Assembly (NCBI GenBank): GCA_017436865.1 | Contig: JAFSCH010000064.1 | Span: 1-32,782, forward strand | Reading direction: 5' to 3' | Length of the DNA: 32,782 bases | From: Lachnospiraceae bacterium | GTDB lineage: Bacteria > Bacillota > Clostridia > Lachnospirales > Lachnospiraceae | In this document: piece by piece, positions 1 to 7,336 of the stretch | How the letters are laid out: each line of letters opens with the position of its first letter | How positions within the stretch are numbered: position 1 is the first letter of the stretch | Notes under the pieces: generated by a model | Database searches by the model: none | Told to the model about the DNA's origin: nothing | Seen by the model: only the letters and a program-made list of their open reading frames with translations | Translations under genes and position numbers: made by a program

Positions 1-184
1 TGAACTGGCTAAATATCCGTTGCAATTTTACTTGCTGTTATAAAGGATTTGTTCTCTGAATTTTCTTTGAACGAGTTCCTTATGAACTCTTTTCTCAATA
101 GAATTTTCAGGGTTGCATTACTGTTTATTTGTCAATGTTCTGTGTTAATCTCTTTTATTTCGCCTTGTCAGGCGCAACTCTAAT
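1..184 (-). promoter_or_regulatory. rRNA operon leader (5' part of pre-16S transcript)
   Basis: Read on the minus strand this stretch has the look of a clostridial rRNA leader: a CAACCCTGAAAATTC segment near 104-118, then the hairpin GAGTTC-ATAAG-GAACTC (73-78 with 84-89), then the phrase TTAGCCAGTTCA running to the window edge, which in Lachnospiraceae usually lies just before the 16S gene. The 16S gene itself would lie left of position 1 and is not seen. The call rests on pattern memory plus the tandem strong promoters next to it. An alternative is the leader of another highly expressed stable RNA. Confidence 0.65.
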
Positions 185-214
185 AGAATATCATACATTG
201 TCATATTCTGTCAA
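185..214 (-). promoter_or_regulatory. rRNA promoter, proximal
   Basis: On the minus strand there is a perfect -35 TTGACA (209-214), an 18-nt spacer, and a -10 TATTCT (185-190). It sits about 120 nt downstream of a second promoter of the same kind. Tandem promoters are typical of rRNA operons in Firmicutes. Confidence 0.6.
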
Positions 215-311
215 GTGTTTTTTTAACTTTTTTGTTTTCATCATTCATTTCCATGTGTGAAATCAAAATCGTTTTCTGTCGCTTTATCGGTTTGCCTCAG
301 CGACGAAACTT

Positions 312-340
312 ATCTTACCACTCTATTTCGTATATGTCAA
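312..340 (-). promoter_or_regulatory. rRNA promoter, distal
   Basis: On the minus strand there is a -35 TTGACA (335-340), a 17-nt spacer and a -10 TAAGAT (312-317). The DNA upstream (341-360) is A/T-rich, as expected for an UP element. From here to the acylphosphatase gene (about 341-729) I see only A/T-rich spacer with no credible reading frame, tRNA or strong hairpin. Confidence 0.6.
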
Positions 341-729
341 CGATAAAATTACTATTTTTTTAAGTTCATCAATTCAGCTGTATCACTTGATTTTGCAAGG
401 CAAATGCACGCTTTGTTCTCAATATTGTATGAATTATGTATTCCATCATTTCCCCCTTTCAAACTATAATGGCAATACCACTAAAATAATAATCACTTTT
501 TAATATATATCCACTAAATACTTTTGCTCTTTTATCCATTGTTCTTTCAAAATATTATCGTTATTATTCAATGTTATCATATTTTCAATACAAATCTCTA
601 TCTAAATTCCTTTACAATAAAATTTTTCCGCTTCTAACCCCTGCTCCTCACATTCACCACTGCAAGTATTTAAACCTGCTCTGAATCGTTAATTCTTATT
701 CAAAGCGACTAATAACATAACAAAAATAC

Positions 730-1011
730 TTACCTCACATGAAATCCTGCTTCATGCTCTTCTAAAGGTATCTGTTTTGACTCAATGTTATCTATAACGA
801 TGTAATCACTTCTATTTATCATTACTAACATATGGTTAATCTGTTCCTCTGTTCCCTGTACTTCCAATTCTACAGATCCATCCCATTCATTACGCACCCA
901 ACCTGTAATTCCTACTCCATTTGCTGCATATTTTGCCCGATAGCGAAATCCTACTCCTTGTACACGCCCGGTAAAGCGCATATGTTTGCGTACTATTGCC
1001 ATATCTGACAT
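730..1011 (-). CDS. acyP: acylphosphatase
   Basis: This 93-residue protein has the usual size of an acylphosphatase, a small cytosolic enzyme that hydrolyses acyl-phosphates such as 1,3-bisphosphoglycerate or acetyl-phosphate. The family signature GRVQGVGFRYRAKYAA is intact and holds the phosphate-binding arginine (R23). The catalytic asparagine is N41, in GWVRNEWDGSVE. The start is supported by AGGAGG seven bases before the ATG. It appears to be a single-gene unit, separated from the ribosomal operon by the terminator at 1191-1221. No clear promoter was picked out. Confidence 0.95.
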   Translation of the reverse strand: MSDMAIVRKHMRFTGRVQGVGFRYRAKYAANGVGITGWVRNEWDGSVELEVQGTEEQINHMLVMINRSDYIVIDNIESKQIPLEEHEAGFHVR

Positions 1012-1190
1012 TATTTTTCCTCCTCATTCATTTTTTGATACAATCTTGCGTCATGAAAATATCTCATAATCCTTAAACTCTACTTGTTCCACATAAGAAT
1101 AAATATTGTTATTATTTTGTAACTAGACAGCAGAAATACACATTAACTGCTTATTACATAATTTATGATAAGAAATTTCTATTACATAAA

Positions 1191-1221
1191 GAAAAACCCG
1201 AAGACCAAAATCCTCGGGTTT
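1191..1221 (-). terminator. terminator of infC-rpmI-rplT operon
   Basis: On the minus strand the rplT stop is followed by a hairpin with arms AAACCCGA and TCGGGTTT around a 12-base middle, and then TTTTC. It separates the ribosomal operon from the downstream acylphosphatase gene. Confidence 0.85.
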
Positions 1222-1236
1222 CATGTTTAATAAAAA

Positions 1237-1593
1237 TTAAGCAAGTTTAGACTTTGCTAATTCTGCTAAGCTCTTGAAGCCTTCTGCATCATTAACTGCC
1301 ATCTCTGCTAACATCTTTCTATTGATATCTACACCAGCTACCTTTAAGCCGTGCATCATCTTGCTGTATGATAAACCATTCATTCTAGCTGCAGCGTTGA
1401 TACGTGCAATCCATAACTGTCTGAACTGACGCTTTCTTTCTTTTCTACCTGCATAAGAAGAAGCTAATGCTCTCATTACAGACTGCTTTGCAACTCTGTA
1501 CTGCTTAGATCTTGCTCCTCTATATCCCTTTGCAAGCTTTAATGTTCTATTATGTCTCTTCTTTGCGTTTAATCCGCCTTTAATTCTTGCCAT
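1237..1593 (-). CDS. rplT: 50S ribosomal protein L20
   Basis: This is a 118-residue basic protein of standard L20 length. It begins [16 protein letters not shown] and contains the conserved [16 protein letters not shown] segment. L20 binds 23S rRNA early in assembly and, in several bacteria, represses its own operon by binding the leader mRNA. It is the last gene of infC-rpmI-rplT, 24 bases after rpmI. TAGGAGG precedes the ATG. The leader at 2433-2596 is the likely site of its feedback control. Confidence 0.98.
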   Translation of the reverse strand: MARIKGGLNAKKRHNRTLKLAKGYRGARSKQYRVAKQSVMRALASSYAGRKERKRQFRQLWIARINAAARMNGLSYSKMMHGLKVAGVDINRKMLAEMAVNDAEGFKSLAELAKSKLA

Positions 1594-1617
1594 TTCTTAT
1601 TTCCTCCTAACTAAAAC

Positions 1618-1815
1618 TTATAAATATGGTAAAATCTTCTTCATATTCTTAACGTTTGTTGCATCAGTAATAGCTGGCTTTCTAAGATTTCTCTTTCTCT
1701 TAGTTGACTTCTTTGTTAAGATATGGCTCTTGTAAGCTTTTGCTCTCTTTAATTTACCTGTTCCTGTTACTTTAAAACGCTTTGCAGCTGCTCTGCTTGT
1801 TTTCATTTTCGGCAT
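1618..1815 (-). CDS. rpmI: 50S ribosomal protein L35
   Basis: This is a 65-residue, very basic protein of standard L35 length. It begins [20 protein letters not shown] and carries the characteristic KRNLRKP block near the C-terminus. It is a structural component of the large ribosomal subunit. It lies between infC and rplT in the canonical order, with AGGAGG eight bases upstream of its ATG, and it should be co-transcribed from the attenuated infC promoter. Confidence 0.98.
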   Translation of the reverse strand: MPKMKTSRAAAKRFKVTGTGKLKRAKAYKSHILTKKSTKRKRNLRKPAITDATNVKNMKKILPYL

Positions 1816-1883
1816 AATTAATTTCCTCCTAAACTAAATAATACTTCTATTTTTAACTGGTTAAAACTGTCTAAACAAACAGC

Positions 1884-2390
1884 TTATCGTTTCTCAGCTA
1901 AAAACATGGTCATGCTTCTTCCTTCTACTTTTGGCTCTTTCTCAACAACTGCAACATCATTAAGTGCTTCACCAAATTCAACAAGAATATGTTTGCTATT
2001 CTGCATATGTGCCATTTCACGTCCTCTAAAACGAAGAGTAACTTTTACTTTATCGCCCTTACTTAAGAACTTACGAGCGGCATTAATCTTTGTGTTCAAG
2101 TCATTAGTATCAATATTTGGAGATAAACGAATCTCTTTAACGTCGATTACTCTCTGCTTTTTCTTGGCTTCCTTCTCTTTTCTAACCTGTTCATATTTAA
2201 ACTTACCGTAATCAACAAGTTTACATACAGGTGGCTTTGCTGTTGGAGCAATTTTAACAAGATCTACTCCTGCTTCCTCTGCTAACTTCATCGCCTCCTT
2301 TGGTGACATGATGCCTAACTGTTCTCCATCCTCACCGATGACACGTATCTCACGGTCTCTAATCTGTTCGTTAATCATTAAGTCGCTAAT
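1884..2390 (-). CDS. infC: translation initiation factor IF-3 (probable ATT start)
   Basis: IF-3 binds the 30S subunit, keeps 50S away and checks the start codon and initiator tRNA. The N-domain (MINEQIRDREIRVI...) is followed by a basic linker rich in EKEAKKKQR and a C-domain with RGREMAH. I place the start at ATT (2388-2390) because TGGAGGTG (2398-2405) lies seven bases upstream of it. The first in-frame ATG with homology (2378) would be 19 bases from that site, and the far upstream ATG at 2429 lies before it. That gives 168 residues, a normal length, beginning (M)SDLMINEQ. A non-standard start would match the self-regulation known for E. coli infC, whose AUU start is discriminated against by IF-3 itself. 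Confidence 0.95.
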   Translation of the reverse strand: MSDLMINEQIRDREIRVIGEDGEQLGIMSPKEAMKLAEEAGVDLVKIAPTAKPPVCKLVDYGKFKYEQVRKEKEAKKKQRVIDVKEIRLSPNIDTNDLNTKINAARKFLSKGDKVKVTLRFRGREMAHMQNSKHILVEFGEALNDVAVVEKEPKVEGRSMTMFLAEKR

Positions 2391-2432
2391 AACTCTACAC
2401 CTCCACAAGAAATATTTACTTAAAACCAATTC

Positions 2433-2596
2433 AAAAAAAGTGGATAGACGGACTATCCACTTATCATCATAATCATAGTATATACAACACTAACTAAATT
2501 ATTAGATTCATCAACACCTGTAAGCTCAATTACCACAGGGTGAGAGTGGATACTCTGCTTTCTCATTTTGTTTGTTTTCCAAACATAAATAATTTA
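2433..2596 (-). promoter_or_regulatory. L20/infC-type leader with terminator-antiterminator
   Basis: The untranslated leader of infC-rpmI-rplT on the minus strand ends in an intrinsic terminator with a perfect 10-bp stem (2438-2447 with 2453-2462), a 5-base loop and seven T. The 5' arm of this stem contains AGTGGATA. Its complement TATCCACT occurs both in the 3' arm and earlier in the leader (2545-2552), so the early copy can form a competing antiterminator. This matches the logic of Firmicute L20 leaders, where L20 or its mimicry of rRNA controls read-through. The infC start codon lies about 43 bases beyond the T-run. Confidence 0.8.
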
Positions 2597-2619
2597 TCAT
2601 AGTATCCACTCCATGTCAA
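2591..2619 (-). promoter_or_regulatory. promoter of infC operon
   Basis: On the minus strand there is a -35 TTGACA (2614-2619), a 17-nt spacer and a -10 TAAATT (2591-2596). It gives a leader of roughly 195 bases before the infC start, which contains the attenuator. Confidence 0.65.
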
Positions 2620-2642
2620 TGTCTTTTTTGACTTTTTTTACA

Positions 2643-2957
2643 TTATTTTTCTTTAAAGGTTGCACATAATGTCTCTTTACTATTATCTGCAGAATGTCCT
2701 TTAATATCAACATGTGCTGCCTGACAACGATAATTATCATTATAAACACACTTTACTGCTTCACAATCGATACTGATTGTCTTGCTTGGATGAGAAACAG
2801 AGCTTGTATAAGCCTCGCCTTTTCTCTCGTGAAAGCTCTCGCAGCAGGTATTTTCGCTAGTATCTGCATGCTTGCCGCCTACCATGATATCGCCCTTACA
2901 GCAATAATTGTCCTTATTATATGTGCATTTCATTGCACCACAAAATAGTTCTGCCAT
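2643..2957 (-). CDS. DUF1540 domain protein (two cysteine-rich repeats)
   Basis: This 104-residue protein consists of two similar units, each with four cysteines. The first (residues 6-39) runs CGAMKCTYNKDNYCC...ENTCC, and the second (residues 65-98) runs CEAVKCVYNDNYRC...ETLC. This C-x4-C-x(6-7)-C pattern with a distal Cys is typical of DUF1540, a probable small metal-binding fold of unknown function common in Clostridia. There is no signal peptide or membrane segment, so it is probably cytosolic. AGGAGG lies five bases before the ATG. It stands alone between thrS and the infC promoter. The role is unknown. Confidence 0.85.
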   Translation of the reverse strand: MAELFCGAMKCTYNKDNYCCKGDIMVGGKHADTSENTCCESFHERKGEAYTSSVSHPSKTISIDCEAVKCVYNDNYRCQAAHVDIKGHSADNSKETLCATFKEK

Positions 2958-3024
2958 AACTACCTCCTAAACTATATCCCTCGTTACAGTGGTAGTATGT
3001 GCCATTCCCTATTCTTTATGCATT

Positions 3025-4989
3025 CTATTTGCCTTCTTCTGTCTGTACTTCTTCCCTGATTGCTTTTGTGCGAATTTCCTCTGTAATATCAGCTACAAAC
3101 TGCTCTAAAGTCTTCTGTCCTTCATCTCCGGCAAATCGACTTCTTACCGATACCATACGTTCTGCTTCCTCTTGCTGTCCTACAACAACCATATATGGCA
3201 ACTTATCAAGTCTAGCCTCACGAATCTTAAATCCTATCTTCTCTGAACGGTTATCCACTGTTACATCGACACCTGCTTTTGCAAGTTCTTTTCTTACTTC
3301 TTCTGCATATGCTTCATACTTTTCAGAGATAGGAAGTACACGAACCTGTTCTGGACATAACCATGTAGGGAACTTTCCTGCATATTTTTCAATTAACCAT
3401 GCAAGAGTTCTCTCGTAGCAACCAAGTGATGTTCTATGAATAATATATGGACGAACCTTATCTCCATTCTGGTCGATATAGTACATGTCAAAGTTTTCAG
3501 CAATTGCACAATCAAGCTGAATGGTAACCATAGTATCTTCCTTACCATATACATTCTTTGCCTGAATATCAATCTTAGGACCATAGAAAGCAGCTTCACC
3601 TTCTTCTTCTGTAAATGGAACGCCTCTCTCTACTAAAATTTTACGAAGCATTTCCTGTGTTGATTCCCAATAAGCCTCATCTCCAAGATATTTCTTCTTA
3701 TTTTCAGGATCCCACTTAGAAAGACGATAGGTTACTTCATTCTCTAATCCGAGTGTTTTTAAGATAAAATAGTTCAAATCAAAACAATTCTTTAACTCTT
3801 CTTCTGTCTGGTCTGGTCTGATTACATTGTGCCCCTCTGAAATGGTAAACTGGCGAACACGAGTCAAACCATGCATTTCTCCAGAATCCTCTGCACGGAA
3901 AAGAGTAGATGTTTCACCCATTCTATAAGGTAAATCTCTGTAAGAATGTTGTTCATTTTTGTATACAAAATACTGGAATGGACATGTCATCGGACGCATA
4001 GCGAATACTTCCTTATCCACTTCTTCGTCACCAAGTACAAACATACCATCCTTATAATGATCCCAATGTCCTGAAATCTTATACAGGTCAGACTTAGCCA
4101 TCAATGGTGTTCTGGTACGAACATATCCCCACTCTCTATCCTCTAAGTCTTCAATCCAACGCTGCATCTTCATAATCATCTTGGTTCCCTTTGGTGTGAA
4201 AAGAGGAAGTCCCTGTCCGATTACATCAACAGTAGTAAATAATCCCATCTCACGTCCAAGCTTATTATGATCACGACGCTTTGCATCCTCTAACTTTTCA
4301 AGATGCGCAGCAAGCTCTTCTTTCTTATTAAATGCAGTACCATAAATTCTCTGTAAACGTGCCTTTTCCGAATCGCCTCTCCAATATGCCATAGACGAAG
4401 AAATAAGCTTATATGCCTTAATTCCCTTTGTATTCATTAAATGAGGTCCTGCACATAAGTCAACAAACTCTCCCTGATCATAGAAAGAAATAACCGCATC
4501 ATCCGGAAGTGCTTCAATCAACTCAACCTTATATGGCTCATCCTTTTCCTGCATGAACTTGATTGCTTCTGCTTTAGGTAATGTAAATCTGGTAATTGCA
4601 TGACCTTCCTTAATAATCTTCTTCATCTCTTTCTCTAAGTTATCAAGGTCTTCTCTTGAAAATGGCGGAGTATCAAAGTCGTAGTAAAAACCTTCTTCAA
4701 TTGCTGGTCCAATGGTAACCTTTGCAGCAGGAAATAATCTTTTTACTGCCTGCGCAAGTACGTGCGCTGCTGTATGACGAATTACCTTTAATCCTTCCGG
4801 ATCATTTGCTGTTACGATATTTAATTCACAATCGCTATCAAGTACTGTTCTTAAATCAACGATTTCTCCATTTACTTCTCCAGCACATGCAACTCTTGCA
4901 AGACCTTCACTAATATCTGTTGCAATTTCAATCACTGATTTTGCTTCCTGGTATTCTTTTACAGAACCATCTTTTAATGTAATTTTCAT
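3025..4989 (-). CDS. thrS: threonyl-tRNA synthetase
   Basis: The protein (654 residues) charges tRNA-Thr with threonine. Domains in order: a TGS domain (1-60), an editing/second additional domain with H72xxxH76, DLCAGPH at 177-183, a class II core, and a C-terminal anticodon-binding domain beginning near PEQVRVLPI (546). The zinc and threonine ligands appear to be C335 (MTCPF), H373 (EMHGL) and H518 (IIHRTSLG). The core motifs are somewhat divergent from the E. coli type (FTISEGH in place of FTQDDAH). The start is the ATG at 4989, five bases after GGAGG. The frame is open further upstream, but that stretch is the T-box RNA, not protein. Expression is controlled by the T-box. Confidence 0.95.
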   Translation of the reverse strand: MKITLKDGSVKEYQEAKSVIEIATDISEGLARVACAGEVNGEIVDLRTVLDSDCELNIVTANDPEGLKVIRHTAAHVLAQAVKRLFPAAKVTIGPAIEEGFYYDFDTPPFSREDLDNLEKEMKKIIKEGHAITRFTLPKAEAIKFMQEKDEPYKVELIEALPDDAVISFYDQGEFVDLCAGPHLMNTKGIKAYKLISSSMAYWRGDSEKARLQRIYGTAFNKKEELAAHLEKLEDAKRRDHNKLGREMGLFTTVDVIGQGLPLFTPKGTKMIMKMQRWIEDLEDREWGYVRTRTPLMAKSDLYKISGHWDHYKDGMFVLGDEEVDKEVFAMRPMTCPFQYFVYKNEQHSYRDLPYRMGETSTLFRAEDSGEMHGLTRVRQFTISEGHNVIRPDQTEEELKNCFDLNYFILKTLGLENEVTYRLSKWDPENKKKYLGDEAYWESTQEMLRKILVERGVPFTEEEGEAAFYGPKIDIQAKNVYGKEDTMVTIQLDCAIAENFDMYYIDQNGDKVRPYIIHRTSLGCYERTLAWLIEKYAGKFPTWLCPEQVRVLPISEKYEAYAEEVRKELAKAGVDVTVDNRSEKIGFKIREARLDKLPYMVVVGQQEEAERMVSVRSRFAGDEGQKTLEQFVADITEEIRTKAIREEVQTEEGK

Positions 4990-5018
4990 AGTTTCCTCCA
5001 TTCTGGCTTTAAAAGCTG

Positions 5019-5286
5019 AAAAAAAATCCCTTACGCCAAAAGCGTAAGGGACGAATAATCGCGGTTCCACCCTGCTTGCTCTGCGCGCTTTATCCACTAG
5101 ATATAAACGTCTTACCAGAACCTCTCGAATGATGATAACGGAATCACCGGACCGGATTGGGGCCACTCAGAGTTAGTTTTCAAATATCTCCTGCAAGGAT
5201 GGTCTCAGCACAGCCATTAGACTGCCATCCCTCTCTGCTACATTCTGATATCCTACTCTTCTCTTCATCGTGTTATTTATTAACAT
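5019..5286 (-). promoter_or_regulatory. T-box riboswitch for thrS
   Basis: This is a tRNA-sensing leader on the minus strand. The T-box core GGTGGAACCGCG is at 5060-5071. It is followed by a terminator with perfect 10-bp arms (5027-5036 and 5042-5051) and eight T (5019-5026). Stem I closes with AGAGT/ACTCT. In the specifier loop the sequence TGAAA-ACT-A places an ACT threonine codon at 5175-5177, which agrees with the downstream gene. By the known mechanism, uncharged tRNA-Thr pairs with the specifier and the T-box bulge and favours read-through. Confidence 0.93.
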
Positions 5287-5292
5287 AAATAT

Positions 5293-5321
5293 ATTATATC
5301 TCTGTTATTTTTCTTTGTAAA
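5293..5321 (-). promoter_or_regulatory. promoter of thrS
   Basis: On the minus strand there is a -35 TTTACA (5316-5321), an exact 17-nt spacer, and a perfect -10 TATAAT (5293-5298). It starts just inside and beyond the end of the SEC-C gene and leads straight into the T-box. Confidence 0.8.
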
Positions 5322-5329
5322 GCATTGAA

Positions 5330-5848
5330 TTATGCGTTCTTGCCGCAACACTTCTTATACTTCTTGCCACTTCCACATGGACATGGATCATTTGGATAAA
5401 TCTTCTCACCCTTTACAACTGTAGTAGAAGACTTCTGTTCCTTATAAAGAGCTTTCTTCTTATCTTCATCAAAAATAGCATTCCACTCTTCAAGATTGTA
5501 TAACCAATCAGCTTCTGCTGCTACCATATTCTTGTAAAGTAATTCCTTATCGAAACCTAAACTTACTTCTGTATCTTCTTCCATTGTTTCGATTGGATTT
5601 GCTACCTTTAAGCTATCATTAATCCCATCAAGGAATCCTGTCATTGTCATTATATCAACGCTATATTTGTCTGCAAGCTCTTTTACAGTTCCCTTTACTT
5701 CTTCATCAGGATTTACTAAAAGTTGCTGATAAATTTCTTTTTCTTTCTGGAAATATTCAATCCAAAGCTTCTGGAGATTACCTTTGTCTGCTGTCTCGTC
5801 GTATGCTTTTGCTCTCCACTTATCTAATAATGTTTTCTTCTTTGCCAT
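5330..5848 (-). CDS. SEC-C motif protein
   Basis: This 172-residue protein has a helical, charged N-terminal body and a C-terminal SEC-C zinc motif, [19 protein letters not shown] (CxCx8CC), the same fold found at the end of SecA. The motif binds zinc and often mediates contacts with ribosomes or nucleic acid; the function of this stand-alone form is not known. The start was set at the ATG at 5848 because AAAGGATG sits seven bases upstream; the ATG ten codons earlier has no better site. There is no membrane segment. It has its own promoter at 5963-5991 and precedes the thrS promoter on the same strand. Confidence 0.85.
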   Translation of the reverse strand: MAKKKTLLDKWRAKAYDETADKGNLQKLWIEYFQKEKEIYQQLLVNPDEEVKGTVKELADKYSVDIMTMTGFLDGINDSLKVANPIETMEEDTEVSLGFDKELLYKNMVAAEADWLYNLEEWNAIFDEDKKKALYKEQKSSTTVVKGEKIYPNDPCPCGSGKKYKKCCGKNA

Positions 5849-5962
5849 GATATTACATCCTTTCCTAATAGCTTCCATTCGTCGAGCAACTCTGCTCTGT
5901 CTTTTCTTGCGAATGTCTATTTGGGCAACACCCTCATATAAGTATAAATTTTACATGAAAGT

Positions 5963-5991
5963 AGTATATACTAAAAATCTGTGAAAGTCAA
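5963..5991 (-). promoter_or_regulatory. promoter of SEC-C gene
   Basis: On the minus strand there is a -35 TTGACT (5986-5991), 17 nt, and a -10 TATACT (5963-5968). It leaves a 5' untranslated region of about 105 bases before the start at 5848. Confidence 0.7.
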
Positions 5992-6006
5992 AGGATTTGC
6001 TTACAG

Positions 6007-6035
6007 TTGCATTATATAAGTTGATCTTATATAAT
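6007..6035 (+). promoter_or_regulatory. candidate promoter of small membrane protein gene
   Basis: There is a perfect -10 TATAAT (6030-6035) with a weak -35 TTGCAT (6007-6012) 17 bases upstream on the plus strand. It is divergent from the SEC-C promoter. It would start transcription about 28 bases ahead of the ATG at 6070. Confidence 0.5.
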
Positions 6036-6069
6036 AAAATCTATTGACAATTCAGAAAGGATTTTGAAT

Positions 6070-6306
6070 ATGAAAAGAAACATCAAACAAATCATTGCTA
6101 TCCTCAGTTTGCTTGCCATTATTGTATTAATTATACTATTCGTCATCTCTGCATTCTTTGCCAAGCCAGGTGACAATACATTTTTAACCTTATTTATTGC
6201 AATTATTACCATTCCAATTCTAGCATGGTTGCTCTTATTTTGCGTTGGTCACATGAAAGGTAACCACACTATAACAGAGTCATTCCCTGAGGACAATCAG
6301 AAATAA
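6070..6306 (+). CDS. small two-helix membrane protein, unknown function
   Basis: This 78-residue protein starts at the ATG at 6070, nine bases after AGAAAGG; a TTG six bases earlier is too close to that site. Two hydrophobic helices are clear: about residues 8-32 (IIAILSLLAIIVLIILFVIS...) and 40-60 (LTLFIAIITIPILAWLLLF), joined by a short AKPGDN loop. A polar tail follows. Short membrane proteins of this layout are frequent in Lachnospiraceae, but I know no function. It is the only plus-strand gene in the left half and runs convergently into the LysR gene, sharing 38 bases with it. Confidence 0.7.
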   Translation: MKRNIKQIIAILSLLAIIVLIILFVISAFFAKPGDNTFLTLFIAIITIPILAWLLLFCVGHMKGNHTITESFPEDNQK

Positions 6307-7183
6307 GCTTTAACAACTTTCCCGCTGCCACTGGTAGCGGGTTCTTTTTGTTTTTCACAATACAAAACTGTCTCTTAGGAATCATTTTGTTAAAGCGAAG
6401 TTCATAGAGCATACCATTTTCAATATATTCTCTTGCAAAATCCCTTACCACACAGCCCACACCAAGATTTCGCAGTGTAAACTGGACAATCATCTCGCTT
6501 GTTGCAAGTTCAAATTCCGGAATGACTTCCACTTGGTTCTGTCTTAAGAATTTCTCTATATAACTTCTACTGGATGTATTTCCTTCCAGAAAAATCAATG
6601 GGATTTTTTCTAATTCTGAAAAATCAAGTGTTTTGTTCTTATAGGAAATAAATCTTCTTCCTGCAACAAATACATCCTCGATTTCCCTTACCGGAATCAC
6701 TTCCAAGGTATCCCTTGCTTCAAAAGGAGAACTTACCACACAAAAATCCATTCTTCCATCTTCGAGTTTTTCTAACGTTTCCGGTGTCGGTCCATTAGTA
6801 ACACGAATTCTAATACCTGAATATTGCTCGTGAAATTTTTCTAAATATGGCAGTAGAAAATATTGCAAAGTCATATCACTGGCGCCAATTGTTATCTCTC
6901 CCAATTCCATATTATGCATTTGGATAAGTTTTTTCTCTCCGAGCATAATCTGTTCATATCCCTTGGCAACATATGAATACAGTAATTCTCCTTCATGTGT
7001 TAATTTTACTCCTTTTGAGGTTCTTGTAAACAATTTGGTATTTAATCCGTCCTCCAATTGTTTTACCGTCTGACTGACTGCCGGCTGTGATATTGCAAGT
7101 TCACCAGCTGCCTGGGTTATACTTCCGCAGGATGCAACGGTATAAAAAACCTTATATGCTTCCAAACTATGATTTAATGCCAT
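6269..7183 (-). CDS. LysR-family transcriptional regulator
   Basis: The 304-residue length is typical for the family. The N-terminal winged helix-turn-helix (about residues 5-65) includes ITQAAGELAISQPAVSQTVKQLE, and a periplasmic-binding-like effector domain follows. The start is the ATG at 7183, four bases after GGGAGG; upstream in-frame codons lack a site. It is downstream of the nucleoside importer on the same strand but separated by a strong palindromic terminator, so it is probably independent. LysR proteins usually regulate a divergent neighbour; there is none here, so the target is unclear. Its last 38 bases overlap the convergent membrane-protein gene. Confidence 0.93.
   Translation of the reverse strand: MALNHSLEAYKVFYTVASCGSITQAAGELAISQPAVSQTVKQLEDGLNTKLFTRTSKGVKLTHEGELLYSYVAKGYEQIMLGEKKLIQMHNMELGEITIGASDMTLQYFLLPYLEKFHEQYSGIRIRVTNGPTPETLEKLEDGRMDFCVVSSPFEARDTLEVIPVREIEDVFVAGRRFISYKNKTLDFSELEKIPLIFLEGNTSSRSYIEKFLRQNQVEVIPEFELATSEMIVQFTLRNLGVGCVVRDFAREYIENGMLYELRFNKMIPKRQFCIVKNKKNPLPVAAGKLLKLISDCPQGMTLL
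6321..6350 (+). terminator. terminator of small membrane protein gene
   Basis: The 9-bp stem CCCGCTGCC / GGTAGCGGG (6321-6329 with 6333-6341, one G-T pair) is followed by TTCTTTTTG on the plus strand. It lies inside the LysR coding region, where it encodes the PLPVAAG segment. Confidence 0.75.
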
Positions 7184-7288
7184 TTTTTCCTCCCAAACCA
7201 TAAATTCAACTAAAATGCTCCTCATCGCATTTTTTCATTATTAACATGTCATATCTATAACATATTTCACTGCTTCACGAAACGAACG

Positions 7289-7318
7289 AAAAGCGGAATC
7301 TATATAGATTCCGCTTTT
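7289..7318 (-). terminator. terminator of nucleoside ABC importer operon
   Basis: This is a perfect 30-base palindrome: AAAAGCGGAATCTAT followed by its exact complement. It forms a strong hairpin with T-runs on both strands (TTTTATTATA on plus, TTTTCG on minus). It lies 18 bases past the last permease gene. Confidence 0.8.
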
Positions 7319-7336
7319 ATTATACACAAATTGTCT

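Noticed and set aside
341-729. Possible small gene in the A/T-rich gap left of acyP
   Set aside because: No frame of useful length with a ribosome site was found on either strand, and there is no strong hairpin.
1906-2211. Plus-strand open frame of 101 codons opposite infC
   Set aside because: It lies fully antisense to a well-conserved infC gene, has no ribosome site and no family resemblance.
4990-5166. Extension of thrS by 59 codons upstream
   Set aside because: This stretch is the T-box RNA, including the terminator and T-box core; AGGAGG-like spacing supports the ATG at 4989.
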